From an uncultured Oscillospiraceae bacterium (GTDB taxonomy: Bacteria; Bacillota; Clostridia; Oscillospirales; Oscillospiraceae), in NCBI GenBank assembly GCA_910588455.1, contig CAJUPG010000005.1, forward strand, positions 1 through 52,671: DNA of 52,671 nucleotides, written 5' to 3'. The notes below the pieces were generated by a model. The model was not told where the DNA came from. It worked only from the letters and a program-made list of their open reading frames with translations, and made no database searches. The position numbers and the translations under genes are program-made. Within the stretch, counting starts at the first letter, position 1, and each line of letters opens with the position of its first letter. Below, in pieces: positions 33,464 to 40,706 of the stretch.

Positions 33464-34333
33464 TTAATCTTTTCTCCATATCTTCTGTTTTTTCACCTGT
33501 TCCCAGCGGCCTGCAAAGACGATGCGCTGGACCAGGGGCAGCCCTTCATACAAAATATTCTCCAAAACCGGCTCCCGGCAGCCAAAATCCGCCAGCGCCA
33601 GGGCCGCTCTGGCCCGGCCCAGGGACTGCTCCATCGTATCGTCCAGGGCCTGCCCGCCGCCTTGGGGTCCATACCGCAGGGGGATCGGGTTGTACTGCCG
33701 GTTTCTCTGGTCCTCCTCCAAATCGCTCTGGGCGTCGGCCAGATAGATCCACCGACCCACATGGTATAAAATTTCGGAGAATACCCGGTCCCGGCCTGCC
33801 TCCCCTGTCTCTGGGGCGGCAGCCTGGAGCATCCGGGCGAAGGTGTCGGCCACCCGGTCAATGGAGGAACAGGCCTCCCCCTCCAGCCGGGACAAATCCC
33901 CCAGACACGCCTGCGCCGTCTTGTCCAACTCCGGCGCAAGCCGGACCGCTTTTCGGTAAGCCGGGCGGAGCAGAACAGACAACCCTCTGGCCGGAAGCCC
34001 GCCCCAAACGCCGTGGTCCGCAATCTCGTCCCGGAGCTTCCACCAGGTCAGGATGATGGTCGCGTCCGCCGCCGCGTCCAGGGCCGGACTGTCGCTGCAC
34101 ATTGCCCGGGTGCGGAACGGGTTTGCGTGGCACCGGCCCCGGCAGGGGGTGAACTGTTCCTGGGGCGGCTCCAGCAGGAGGGCCAGAAACGTGCAGTCAT
34201 AGGTCAAAAACATGGGGGCCAGCAGGCCGTACCGCCGTCGCAGGCAGCGGCACAGACCGCAGTAGGTCGCATTGTAAAGGTCAAAGTCTTTGCACTTCAG
34301 CTCGCCCCGGAGGGGGCGTACAAATCCGAACAA
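33464..34333 (-). CDS. DUF5685 family protein
   Basis: A 289-residue helical protein of the DUF5685 family, function unknown. The N-terminus has a Cys cluster (YCGLCRC at 24-30, plus Cys14, Cys64, Cys68 and Cys79). Two Asp-rich motifs stand out: DEIAD at 102-106 and DAQSD-LEED at 200-208, the latter followed by NRQYNP. These resemble the two DxxxD motifs of squalene/phytoene synthase-type enzymes, as does the length. I infer a possible all-alpha isoprenoid-synthase fold, not a proven activity. It abuts the J-domain gene. Confidence 0.8.
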   Translation of the reverse strand: MFGFVRPLRGELKCKDFDLYNATYCGLCRCLRRRYGLLAPMFLTYDCTFLALLLEPPQEQFTPCRGRCHANPFRTRAMCSDSPALDAAADATIILTWWKLRDEIADHGVWGGLPARGLSVLLRPAYRKAVRLAPELDKTAQACLGDLSRLEGEACSSIDRVADTFARMLQAAAPETGEAGRDRVFSEILYHVGRWIYLADAQSDLEEDQRNRQYNPIPLRYGPQGGGQALDDTMEQSLGRARAALALADFGCREPVLENILYEGLPLVQRIVFAGRWEQVKKQKIWRKD

Positions 34334-34344
34334 CTCCGCGCTCC

Positions 34345-34764
34345 CTACCGGGCAAAGCCCACAATATCAAACTGGGTGGGGTGCCGGCGGGTGACGGAGC
34401 GGTTGACCCCCCACAGCACCACAAAGCTCACCACCAGGGCCAGCGCGCCCAAACCGATGGAGGCCATCTCCCCCAGGCGCAGCCAGCCGCCGGCCAGATA
34501 GCCCAGCACCAGAGCCAGACAGGGGAACCCGAACACCAACAGGGCCATGCCAATCGAATTTCCGGTGGTGGTCTCCACCTCCACCCGGTCTCCCGGCTTT
34601 GCCCCGATGGGGTTTTTGGCCAGAGCCAGCAGCTCCTCCCCCGCCGGAGGCTTCAGACAGCCGCCGCAGCTGTCGCAGTGCATACTGCACTCCACCTGGC
34701 GCAGCAGGGAGATTTCCGCTACGTCCTGGCTGGAGAGCCGCTTAACAATCGCGTGTTGTGTCAT
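34345..34764 (-). CDS. RseC/SoxR-reducing-type membrane protein
   Basis: A 139-residue protein of the RseC family, which in other bacteria works with Rnf/Rsx electron-transfer systems. It has a cytoplasmic N-terminal domain with the Cys motif CSMHCDSCGGC at about 27-37, a likely metal or Fe-S site. A GDRVEVETT barrel segment follows, then two membrane helices (ALLVFGFPCLALVLGYLAGGW and IGLGALALVVSFVVLWGV). It lies 18 nt after cdaR. No rnf genes are in the window. Confidence 0.85.
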   Translation of the reverse strand: MTQHAIVKRLSSQDVAEISLLRQVECSMHCDSCGGCLKPPAGEELLALAKNPIGAKPGDRVEVETTTGNSIGMALLVFGFPCLALVLGYLAGGWLRLGEMASIGLGALALVVSFVVLWGVNRSVTRRHPTQFDIVGFAR

Positions 34765-34782
34765 AATTGGAATGCCTCCTCT

Positions 34783-36015
34783 TTAGCTGCTGACATTGAC
34801 GATAATGCTGTAACTCCCTACCACGCCCACATTGCCCGCCGCGTTGAGGTACACCCGAACCGGAACCGGATAGGAGCCCTCCGCCGCCACATTGGACAGA
34901 TCCGCCACAATTTGAATCTGGCTGGGGGAGATGGCGTCCAGCGCCTCCTGGTCCCCGCGCAGGGTAATGGTCCGTACTTGGGTGGTGGAGTGGGCGGTGT
35001 AGATGCTGGGGGTATTGACCAGTTCAATATTTTCCACCTGGAAATCCTTGGTGGCCAAATCCTTCAGCGTAATGGTCACCTGCGCTTCTGTAATGCCGCT
35101 GACATTCTCAAAGCGGGGGTCCAACTGCACCGGGAAGGTTCTGGTCTCGCTGCTGCCTGCAATCTGGGCCAAATCCACATCCCCCAGATTCAGGGCGTTC
35201 AATCCCGCCAGATCCTCCTCCGAACCGGAGACCATAATGGTATCCTGGGGCTCAATGGAGTAGTCCGCATCCTCCGGAGCGGCCCCGCCGCCGCCGATCA
35301 GATTGACCGTAAGGGGGATTTCCTTTACAACAACCACCGGCAGGGTAACATAGGCGGTAGTGGCGCTCAATTTCACATCCAGCCCGGTAATGGTATTGCC
35401 GTCCGCATCCAGCAGCATCAGCGGAAGGTCGCCGGAGAACCGGGAGGACAGCTCCTCCTGGGTCAGAACGGCCACCACCTTATTTACCTGCTTTACGTTG
35501 TCCTCCGGGCCGGACACCGTGACCAGAGTGGGGTTAATCACCGCGGTTCCCGATTGATAGCCGTCGGCCACGCTGCCCTTGTGGACAAACTCGATCTCAT
35601 AGGTACTGGTGTACATCTGCTCAATGCTCACGCTAATCCGCTGGGGGTTCCGCTCCAGAACCTGTACCTGATTGGGGGTGATATTTTCCGGATAATTGAT
35701 GTTGTAGGTCAACTCATAGTTCTGGGCTCCGCTGCATCGGGACACATCCACCGTCACCGAAACGGTGCGGTTGTTCAGCTGCCGCCCCACGCTGATGGGA
35801 CAGCTCACCCGCAGGCTCACCGTTTTGTGGGACAATCCGGCCACCGTCATATTTTGGTTTTCCAGAATATTTTCTCCCGTGATCTGAACGGGAACGCTGC
35901 GCAGCGTAATCTCCTGCTCCACATCCTGCTCGGTGCGTACATAGGACCAGAACACCACCGCCAGCAGGATGGACACAATCATGTAAAACCATTTGCTCTC
36001 TAACACACGGCTCAT
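34783..36015 (-). CDS. cdaR: CdaR, YbbR-domain regulator of diadenylate cyclase
   Basis: CdaR is the membrane-anchored partner that modulates CdaA. The 410-residue protein has one N-terminal membrane helix (KWFYMIVSILLAVVFWSYV) and an extracytoplasmic part of repeated YbbR domains, each starting with a pattern like VPVQITG, VTVSGPEDNV or ITLRGDQEAL. It follows cdaA by one base, with AGGAGG placed inside the cdaA end. In most Firmicutes glmM is next; here the rseC-like gene is. Confidence 0.93.
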   Translation of the reverse strand: MSRVLESKWFYMIVSILLAVVFWSYVRTEQDVEQEITLRSVPVQITGENILENQNMTVAGLSHKTVSLRVSCPISVGRQLNNRTVSVTVDVSRCSGAQNYELTYNINYPENITPNQVQVLERNPQRISVSIEQMYTSTYEIEFVHKGSVADGYQSGTAVINPTLVTVSGPEDNVKQVNKVVAVLTQEELSSRFSGDLPLMLLDADGNTITGLDVKLSATTAYVTLPVVVVKEIPLTVNLIGGGGAAPEDADYSIEPQDTIMVSGSEEDLAGLNALNLGDVDLAQIAGSSETRTFPVQLDPRFENVSGITEAQVTITLKDLATKDFQVENIELVNTPSIYTAHSTTQVRTITLRGDQEALDAISPSQIQIVADLSNVAAEGSYPVPVRVYLNAAGNVGVVGSYSIIVNVSS

Positions 36016-36016
36016 G

Positions 36017-36907
36017 TCAATCCTCCTCCCGCTTGTGCCGGTTCAACAGACCGGTCAGCCGGGGAACGACCCCCACCGCTTTTTTCTTGCTGGAATTCAG
36101 ATCCTCCGTAAGCAGTTCGTTGCGCAGCAGGTGCTCCAGCGTCTCCGGGGCCAGGTGCCGCTTGAGCATCCCCCCCACCGCCGCGGAAATGGAGCCTGTC
36201 TCCTCCGAAACGATAACCGTCACCGCGTCGGTCTGTTCGCTTACGCCAATCCCGGCCCGGTGACGCATCCCCAGATCCCGGCTTAAATTTACGTTGCCCG
36301 ACATGGGGAGCATACAGCCCGCGCCAATGATGCGGCCGTTGCGCACAATCACCGCGCCGTCATGCAAGGGGGCCTTATTCCAAAAGATGTTTTTCAAAAG
36401 CTCGCTGGAAATTCCGCAGTCCAGGGCAGTACCTGTTTTAATCACGTCGTCCAGCATATCGCTGCGTTCAAAGACCATCAGCGCACCCACCTTGTCGCGG
36501 GACATAGAGGTGTAAGCCTCCACGGTCTCGTGGATGGAAGCCTCCAGCTCATCGGGGGTATCCGGACTGGAGAATACCATATGAAAGCCCAGACGGTTGC
36601 TGCCCATCCGCTCCAGAAAACGGCGGATTTCCGGCTGAAAGAGCACCACCAAGGCCAAAATGCCCCACTCGACCGCGCTGCGCAGCAAAAAGCTGATGGC
36701 GGTGAGCTTCAGCTCGTGGGACAGCCAGATGGCAAACACCAGAATTAAAACGCCTTTCAGCACCCGTCCGGAGCTCGTTTTCCGAATGGTCCAGAGCATT
36801 TTGTAAATAATCAGCGCAATAATCGCTACGTCCAGCAGGTCCTGAATTCGGATGCCGCGGCTGAGTTCCTGAAACCGGACCAGGAAAATCTGCAAAGCTT
36901 CCGGCAT
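36017..36907 (-). CDS. cdaA: Diadenylate cyclase CdaA
   Basis: CdaA makes cyclic di-AMP, a signal for potassium, osmotic and cell-wall control, from two ATP molecules at the membrane. The 296-residue protein has three N-terminal membrane helices, then the DAC domain with LHDGAVIV (DGA motif) and GMRHRAGIG (RHR motif). I use the ATG at 36907, 7 nt after AGGAGG; the GTG two codons upstream is too close to that site. It is paired with cdaR and preceded by a good promoter. Confidence 0.96.
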   Translation of the reverse strand: MPEALQIFLVRFQELSRGIRIQDLLDVAIIALIIYKMLWTIRKTSSGRVLKGVLILVFAIWLSHELKLTAISFLLRSAVEWGILALVVLFQPEIRRFLERMGSNRLGFHMVFSSPDTPDELEASIHETVEAYTSMSRDKVGALMVFERSDMLDDVIKTGTALDCGISSELLKNIFWNKAPLHDGAVIVRNGRIIGAGCMLPMSGNVNLSRDLGMRHRAGIGVSEQTDAVTVIVSEETGSISAAVGGMLKRHLAPETLEHLLRNELLTEDLNSSKKKAVGVVPRLTGLLNRHKREED

Positions 36908-36962
36908 CTCCACCCCTCCTCTTCTCTGTCGCGCCCACCTGGCGGACGGCGCTTATTTTAGT

Positions 36963-36991
36963 ATTATACGATATTCTTCCGGCCTTGGCAA
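36963..36991 (-). promoter_or_regulatory. Promoter of the cdaA operon
   Basis: The minus strand has TTGCCA, 17 nt and TATAAT about 50 nt before the cdaA start. It may serve the whole cdaA to ferritin run, as I see no terminator until the ferritin gene. Confidence 0.85.
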
Positions 36992-37095
36992 CACAAAATA
37001 GGGGAATGAAGATGAAATTTTCCTGAAATTTCGGAATTAAAATCGGAAGCTTGCCCAATGCTGTTTGATTTTACCGCAATCTCATGCAAGAAACA

Positions 37096-37133
37096 GCAAA
37101 ATACAGGCCGGGTTCCGAAAGAACCCGGCCTGT
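37096..37133 (-). terminator. Terminator after sipL
   Basis: A 13 bp stem ACAGGCCGGGTTC / GAACCCGGCCTGT with a short loop, 7 nt after the sipL stop on the minus strand, followed by ATTTTGCTGTTT. Confidence 0.9.
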
Positions 37134-37140
37134 GCCAGCT

Positions 37141-38661
37141 TTACCGTACCCTTGGAATCAGGAGCATCCGCCCGGCGGGCAGCGGTCCCTCCTCCAGCTC
37201 GTTGGCCTGGATAATCTCCTGGGAGGTGGTGCCATAGGTCTTGGCAATGTCCCACAGTCCCTCCCCGGGCAGGGCCAGCCGCAGAACCACCGACGGCTGG
37301 CTGCCGTCGGGCCGGCTGCGCTCCTCCCCTATCTGGGCGGAGCTGACGCAGTTCACCCGCTGCTGGGACAGGGTTACGCAGTGAAACTCCACATTGAAAC
37401 GGACCTCCACGCCTCCCGCCGACGGAGCGGCGAACACCTCGTCGGGGAACTGGCACCAGCAAAGACACACCCGCCCCTCGGGGCAGTCCGCCCGGATGCT
37501 CACCGGGATGGTCTTTTGGATGGATTGCAGCTTCTCCTCCTCGTCCAGATACAGCACCGTCAAACAGGCTTGGGCGGTGAGCACCATCTGCTCCCCCTCC
37601 CGGCTGCGGGTGATTTCGCCTAACGTCACCCAGGCATCCACCACGCTGCGGGCCAATGTCCCAGTCTCCAGCAGCTCCCGCACGTTCTGGGGCCGTACGC
37701 TGTCCTCCTCCAGCCGCTGGAGGGTATGCACGGCCTGCTTTACATCCATCTCCCGGGCGGTGCTGTAAGCGTCCCGGAGCAGCCTTAAGGTCCGCCGGCA
37801 CCGGACCTCCGCCTGCGCCAGCAGATCCAGGTTCAGGTCCACCGTCCGGCCGTCCTCGCTGGGGCGGCCTTCCATTTCCGACAGGACCACCTGCACCCGG
37901 CATACGCCGTCCTCCCCTGCGCCGTTGACCTCCATGGTCTGGGAGAAGGGCAGCGACTGCCGCTGGGCCATCAAGCTCCCATCCTCTCCCTGGTAGAGCA
38001 TCTGCACATTGACCTCGCCCTTGAAAATAAGCTTTGCGCCAATGAGCTTGCTCTCTGTACACACGGGCTCCGCCCGCAGAGACAGCAGCCTGGCCAGGGG
38101 CTGATTGCCCGCCACGCGGATCTGCTCGGAGAAGGTGAAGGGCTTCTCCTCTACCGCGCAAAGCGGATCCGCCTCCTGCTGCTGAATCTGCTGCTGGACC
38201 CCCTGCTCTCCGCCCTCCAGAATACCCTGGCAGATCTCCAGCTCCACGGGCTGAAGGGCGGTTATGTCGATGGCCAAATCAGCCCGGAGGAGCACCTTCC
38301 GGGGATTGAGCACCCGGGCGTCCGCGCTTCGCAGGCGCACGGCGGCGCTGACCTGGCCCTGACTGGTGAAGCCCAGGGCCTCGGCCTGGGCGGCAAAGGG
38401 CAGGGAGGTCTCCATACACTTCAGGCCCTCCCCGTCCTCGGGCTGGTACAGAATGGACGCCCGGACACAGCCGGACACGGAGGCGGTCCCCTCCCGGGCC
38501 TGCTTTCCGGTGAGATACGCCTGGCCGCAGACCTGTACGATGCGCAGAATATCCGGACACGCATCCGGCACAATGGTTTCCAGGGTCTCCTCCTGACACA
38601 GGGTTACGTCCGCCAGCCGCTCGAAGCAGCGCAGCTGCTCCCGATCAAATAATAATTCCAT
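37141..38661 (-). CDS. sipL: SipL-like spore protein (SPOCS/DUF3794 and LysM domains)
   Basis: In Clostridioides difficile SipL binds SpoIVA and is needed to attach the spore coat. The 506-residue protein shows the same plan: an N-terminal region, repeated SPOCS (DUF3794) domains, for instance ETIVPDACPDILRIVQVCGQAYLTGKQ at about 24-50, and a C-terminal LysM domain at about 458-504 (GEGLWDIAKTYGTTSQEIIQANEL). No signal peptide is seen, fitting a mother-cell protein. The ATG at 38661 follows GGGAGAGG, which is in the 3' arm of a hairpin. spoVM lies immediately upstream and spoIVA 12 kb away. Confidence 0.88.
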   Translation of the reverse strand: MELLFDREQLRCFERLADVTLCQEETLETIVPDACPDILRIVQVCGQAYLTGKQAREGTASVSGCVRASILYQPEDGEGLKCMETSLPFAAQAEALGFTSQGQVSAAVRLRSADARVLNPRKVLLRADLAIDITALQPVELEICQGILEGGEQGVQQQIQQQEADPLCAVEEKPFTFSEQIRVAGNQPLARLLSLRAEPVCTESKLIGAKLIFKGEVNVQMLYQGEDGSLMAQRQSLPFSQTMEVNGAGEDGVCRVQVVLSEMEGRPSEDGRTVDLNLDLLAQAEVRCRRTLRLLRDAYSTAREMDVKQAVHTLQRLEEDSVRPQNVRELLETGTLARSVVDAWVTLGEITRSREGEQMVLTAQACLTVLYLDEEEKLQSIQKTIPVSIRADCPEGRVCLCWCQFPDEVFAAPSAGGVEVRFNVEFHCVTLSQQRVNCVSSAQIGEERSRPDGSQPSVVLRLALPGEGLWDIAKTYGTTSQEIIQANELEEGPLPAGRMLLIPRVR

Positions 38662-38667
38662 TGGTTT

Positions 38668-38719
38668 GTCCTCTCCCTTGCACTGGTGTGGTGACACACT
38701 ATATGCACCGGGAGAGGAC
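38668..38719 (-). promoter_or_regulatory. Hairpin sequestering the sipL ribosome-binding site
   Basis: On the minus strand GTCCTCTCCC (38719-38710) pairs with GGGAGAGGAC (38677-38668), which includes the sipL Shine-Dalgarno sequence. Inner pairs TGCA/TGCA and CACAC/GTGTG around a 4 nt loop extend the stem. A transcript running through from spoVM would fold it; one starting in the loop would not. Confidence 0.65.
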
Positions 38720-38727
38720 CTTATGTC
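38698..38727 (-). promoter_or_regulatory. Sigma-E-like promoter of sipL
   Basis: The minus strand has GACATAAG, 14 nt and CATATAGT. The -10 matches 6 of 8 positions of the sigma-E CATACAAT and spacing is right; the -35 shares CATA. The start point would fall in the loop of the hairpin at 38668-38719, after its 5' arm. The -35 overlaps the spoVM stop codon. Confidence 0.45.
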
Positions 38728-38806
38728 ATGTATCGGATTTCAAGCCAAAAATTTTCCGCAGCAAGCCCCGCAGACACTTGGGGGAACGTACCACCACAAT
38801 ATTCAT
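38726..38806 (-). CDS. spoVM: SpoVM, 26-residue spore membrane-curvature peptide
   Basis: A 26-codon gene between xerD and sipL. It begins MNIVVVRSPK and continues with CLRGLLRKIFG, then LKSDT. Bacillus subtilis SpoVM is also 26 residues, and Pro9, Lys10, Leu12, Gly14, Arg17 and Gly21 line up without gaps, including Pro9, which is essential for placement on the convex forespore membrane. SpoVM recruits and anchors SpoIVA. The ATG at 38806 follows GGGAGG by 9 nt. That site and the first codons are in the 3' arm of a hairpin. It is far below usual gene-caller length limits. The identification rests on length, aligned residues and context. Confidence 0.88.
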   Translation of the reverse strand: MNIVVVRSPKCLRGLLRKIFGLKSDT

Positions 38807-38892
38807 GCAAAAAAGCCTCCCTCCCGAACAGTCTGGCCGATACCGGCTTACCCCAGTATATGGCTCTCGGGAGGGAGTGTGACATGAATATT
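38798..38892 (-). promoter_or_regulatory. Nested hairpin sequestering the spoVM ribosome-binding site and start codon
   Basis: Two nested inverted repeats enclose a 39 nt loop. The inner arms are CTCCCTCCCGA (38877-38867) and TCGGGAGGGAG (38827-38817). The outer arms are AATATTCATG (38892-38883) and CATGAATATT (38807-38798). The 3' arms contain the spoVM Shine-Dalgarno sequence and ATG; the outer 5' arm overlaps the xerD stop. A TTTTTT run after the inner stem could also terminate xerD transcripts. The loop holds a small GCCG-GTAT-CGGC hairpin. Confidence 0.7.
38855..38883 (-). promoter_or_regulatory. Sigma-E-like promoter of spoVM
   Basis: The minus strand has GTCACACT, 13 nt and CATATACT. 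The -10 is nearly identical to that before sipL (CATATAGT) and the -35 matches 6 of 8 positions of the spoIVA element GTCATATT. The predicted start lies in the hairpin loop, so the transcript would lack the 5' arms. Confidence 0.42.
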
Positions 38893-39781
38893 ATGCTCGG
38901 GGATGGGCTCTCTGGTAAACGTCCTTGATCCGCTGATTCAGCAGCCGGGAGTAAATCTGGGTGGAGGAGATGTCCGCATGGCCCAGCATCTCCTGAATTG
39001 CCCGCAGGTCCGCCCCGTTTGCCAGCAGATGAGTCGCAAAGGAGTGGCGCAGGGTGTGTGGGGTGATGTCCTTCTCAATGCCCGCCTTCTCCTGATAATA
39101 TTTAATCAATTTCCAAAAACCCTGGCGGCTCATACGCTCCCCGCTCATGTTGACGAACAGGGCCGGCTCGTCCGCTTCTCCCACCAGCTTGGGCCGGATC
39201 TCCGCCACATATTTTTGCAGCGCCCGGATGGCGGTCTGATACAGGGGAATGACGCGCTCCCTCCCCTTGCTGGTGCACCGCAGCACCCCGCCGGCCAGGT
39301 TCAAGTCGTTCTCGTCCAGGGAGATCAATTCGCTGACCCGGATTCCGGTGGCGTACAGCAGCTCCAGCATGGCCCGGTCCCGGTAGCCCTTCAGGTCGGT
39401 GCACTGGGGCTGCTCCAAAAACAGCTCCACCTCTTTGCCCGTAAGGATCTGGGGCAGCTTGCGCTCCACCTTGGCGGGGGCTACCCCCTTGGCCGGGTTC
39501 TGGTCCACCAGCCCCGTCTGCATCAGGTAGTTGTAAAAGGACTTCAGAGAGGCCACCGAGCGGGTCACCGTAGCGGCAGACTTCCCACGGCCAGTGAGAA
39601 GCCGGACATAGCCGTCCACCTGCTTGCCGGTTACATCCGTAAGGGGAATATCCTGGGCCAGCATTTCCACCTCGAACTGCCGCACATCCCGCAGATAGGA
39701 GCTCACCGTATTGCCGGAGGCGTTTTTTTCGGTTTTCAAATAGGTCTCATATGTATTCAGCAAATCCGACACATCTTTCAC
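38891..39781 (-). CDS. xerD: Tyrosine recombinase XerD
   Basis: XerD, with XerC, resolves chromosome dimers at the dif site. The 296-residue protein has an N-terminal SAM-like DNA-binding domain and the catalytic residues: Arg in ATGIRVSELISL, Lys in TSKGRERVIPL, HTLRHSFATHLL (His, Arg), His in MLGHADISSTQIY and the Tyr nucleophile in that motif. It follows spoIIM by 9 nt, as in Bacillus where spoIIM and xerD (ripX) are also neighbours. Chromosomal context and lack of an adjacent excisionase argue against a phage integrase. Confidence 0.95.
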   Translation of the reverse strand: MKDVSDLLNTYETYLKTEKNASGNTVSSYLRDVRQFEVEMLAQDIPLTDVTGKQVDGYVRLLTGRGKSAATVTRSVASLKSFYNYLMQTGLVDQNPAKGVAPAKVERKLPQILTGKEVELFLEQPQCTDLKGYRDRAMLELLYATGIRVSELISLDENDLNLAGGVLRCTSKGRERVIPLYQTAIRALQKYVAEIRPKLVGEADEPALFVNMSGERMSRQGFWKLIKYYQEKAGIEKDITPHTLRHSFATHLLANGADLRAIQEMLGHADISSTQIYSRLLNQRIKDVYQRAHPRA

Positions 39782-39790
39782 TCCCCATTT

Positions 39791-40423
39791 TTATAGCCCC
39801 AGCACCGCCCGTGCCGCCGACTCGAACAAATCTGGAAGAACAAACAGCTCCAACGCCACACACAGCGCCGCCGCTCCGGCGCACAGCCCGCACCGGAAAA
39901 AATAATCCGGTCCATAGGGAAGGGGCCAGCTCCCCTCGCCCAAGCCCCGCCGCAGCATTCCCCAGGCCCCCAGCATCCCCTGGCTTCCCAGCACAAACAG
40001 AGCCGGAGCCCACAGCACGGCCGGCAGACCGAACAGGCACAGGGCGCAGAAGAAGCCTTCCGGGCCCAAAAGCCGGTAAAAGCAGGCGGCGGAGAAGGAA
40101 AACAGGAATCCCCGCACACAAAACAGCACCGGCAGACCAACCACGCCAATGGCCGTAAAGCCCAGGACAAACGCCGCCAGAGGGAACCGGAACTGCTCCC
40201 ACACCACGCTCCAAAACTCCGGGGCCGGCAGTTCCTCCACCGCACAGCGGAAGCAGGCGGTCAGGTAGCCCGCCAGGGCCTGGGCCCCCGCCGCGTCCAT
40301 CCAAACGGCGGCCAGACATCCTGCTGTTCCGCCCGCCAGGAAGGCCGCGCCCAAAAGCCCGGCGGCCAGGGAAGTCCGGGAGGGGGGTGTCACGCGCAAT
40401 CTTCTTCCTCGGAGCAAGACCAT
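39791..40423 (-). CDS. spoIIM: Stage II sporulation protein M
   Basis: SpoIIM acts with SpoIID and SpoIIP in the mother-cell complex that removes septal peptidoglycan during engulfment. The 210-residue protein has about five hydrophobic helices and the family core FVLGFTAIGVVGLPVLFCVRGFLFSFSAACFYRLLG. The start is unsure: the ATG at 40423 is only 2 nt from AGAGG, whereas a TTG at 40399 lies 7 nt after GAGG. xerD follows after 9 nt. The promoter I see is vegetative-like rather than sigma-E. Confidence 0.85.
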   Translation of the reverse strand: MVLLRGRRLRVTPPSRTSLAAGLLGAAFLAGGTAGCLAAVWMDAAGAQALAGYLTACFRCAVEELPAPEFWSVVWEQFRFPLAAFVLGFTAIGVVGLPVLFCVRGFLFSFSAACFYRLLGPEGFFCALCLFGLPAVLWAPALFVLGSQGMLGAWGMLRRGLGEGSWPLPYGPDYFFRCGLCAGAAALCVALELFVLPDLFESAARAVLGL

Positions 40424-40497
40424 CACCTCTTGACAAGCCTATGCGCAGAGGGAAAAAAATAGACGCCCTGCCGCCAATCCTTTCCTTTTCTGCTTTC

Positions 40498-40526
40498 ACT
40501 ATATCTGTTTCTCAGGCAAGACGCAA
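40498..40526 (-). promoter_or_regulatory. Promoter of spoIIM-xerD
   Basis: The minus strand has TTGCGT, 17 nt and TATAGT, 75 nt upstream of the spoIIM start. It fits sigma-A. The 280 bp gap around it also holds the scfB terminator and three closely spaced TTGAC motifs (about 40547-40583) of unknown meaning, and no gene I can support. Confidence 0.6.
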
Positions 40527-40599
40527 GGGGTTTTGGCGAATTTCTAAAATTTCGTCAATTCTGTCAATACTTTATGTCAACAGACTTATGTAAACTTTG

Positions 40600-40640
40600 C
40601 AACCAAACAAAACGGGGAGCCCCCGCAGGAACTCCCCGTT
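40600..40640 (-). terminator. Terminator after scfB
   Basis: On the minus strand AACGGGGAG, a 12 nt loop and CTCCCCGTT are followed by TTGTTTGG. It lies 67 nt past the scfB stop; a smaller GGCGG-AAAA-CCGCC hairpin comes before it. Confidence 0.8.
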
Positions 40641-40706
40641 AAAGCAAAATATGGTGGTTATTGGCGGCTTTTCCGCCCAAAATGTTGGTAAAGCCCGGTT
40701 TTCGGC

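Noticed and set aside
31274..33769. Plus-strand 831-codon open frame
   Set aside because: It is antisense to remA, yicC, the membrane protein and the J-domain gene, has low-complexity Gly/Gln/Leu/His composition, and no family motif or ribosome-binding site.
34381..36003. Plus-strand 540-codon open frame
   Set aside because: Antisense shadow of cdaR and the RseC-like gene, both of which have clear families.
38817..38877. Simple Rho-independent terminator of xerD
   Set aside because: The hairpin and T-run fit, but the 3' arm is the spoVM ribosome-binding site and an outer repeat pairs the start codon, so a pure terminator reading is incomplete. Termination may still happen.
38891..39781. Phage or mobile-element integrase
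   Set aside because: The protein is of XerD length and type, sits in a conserved spoIIM-xerD order, and there is no attachment site or phage gene nearby.
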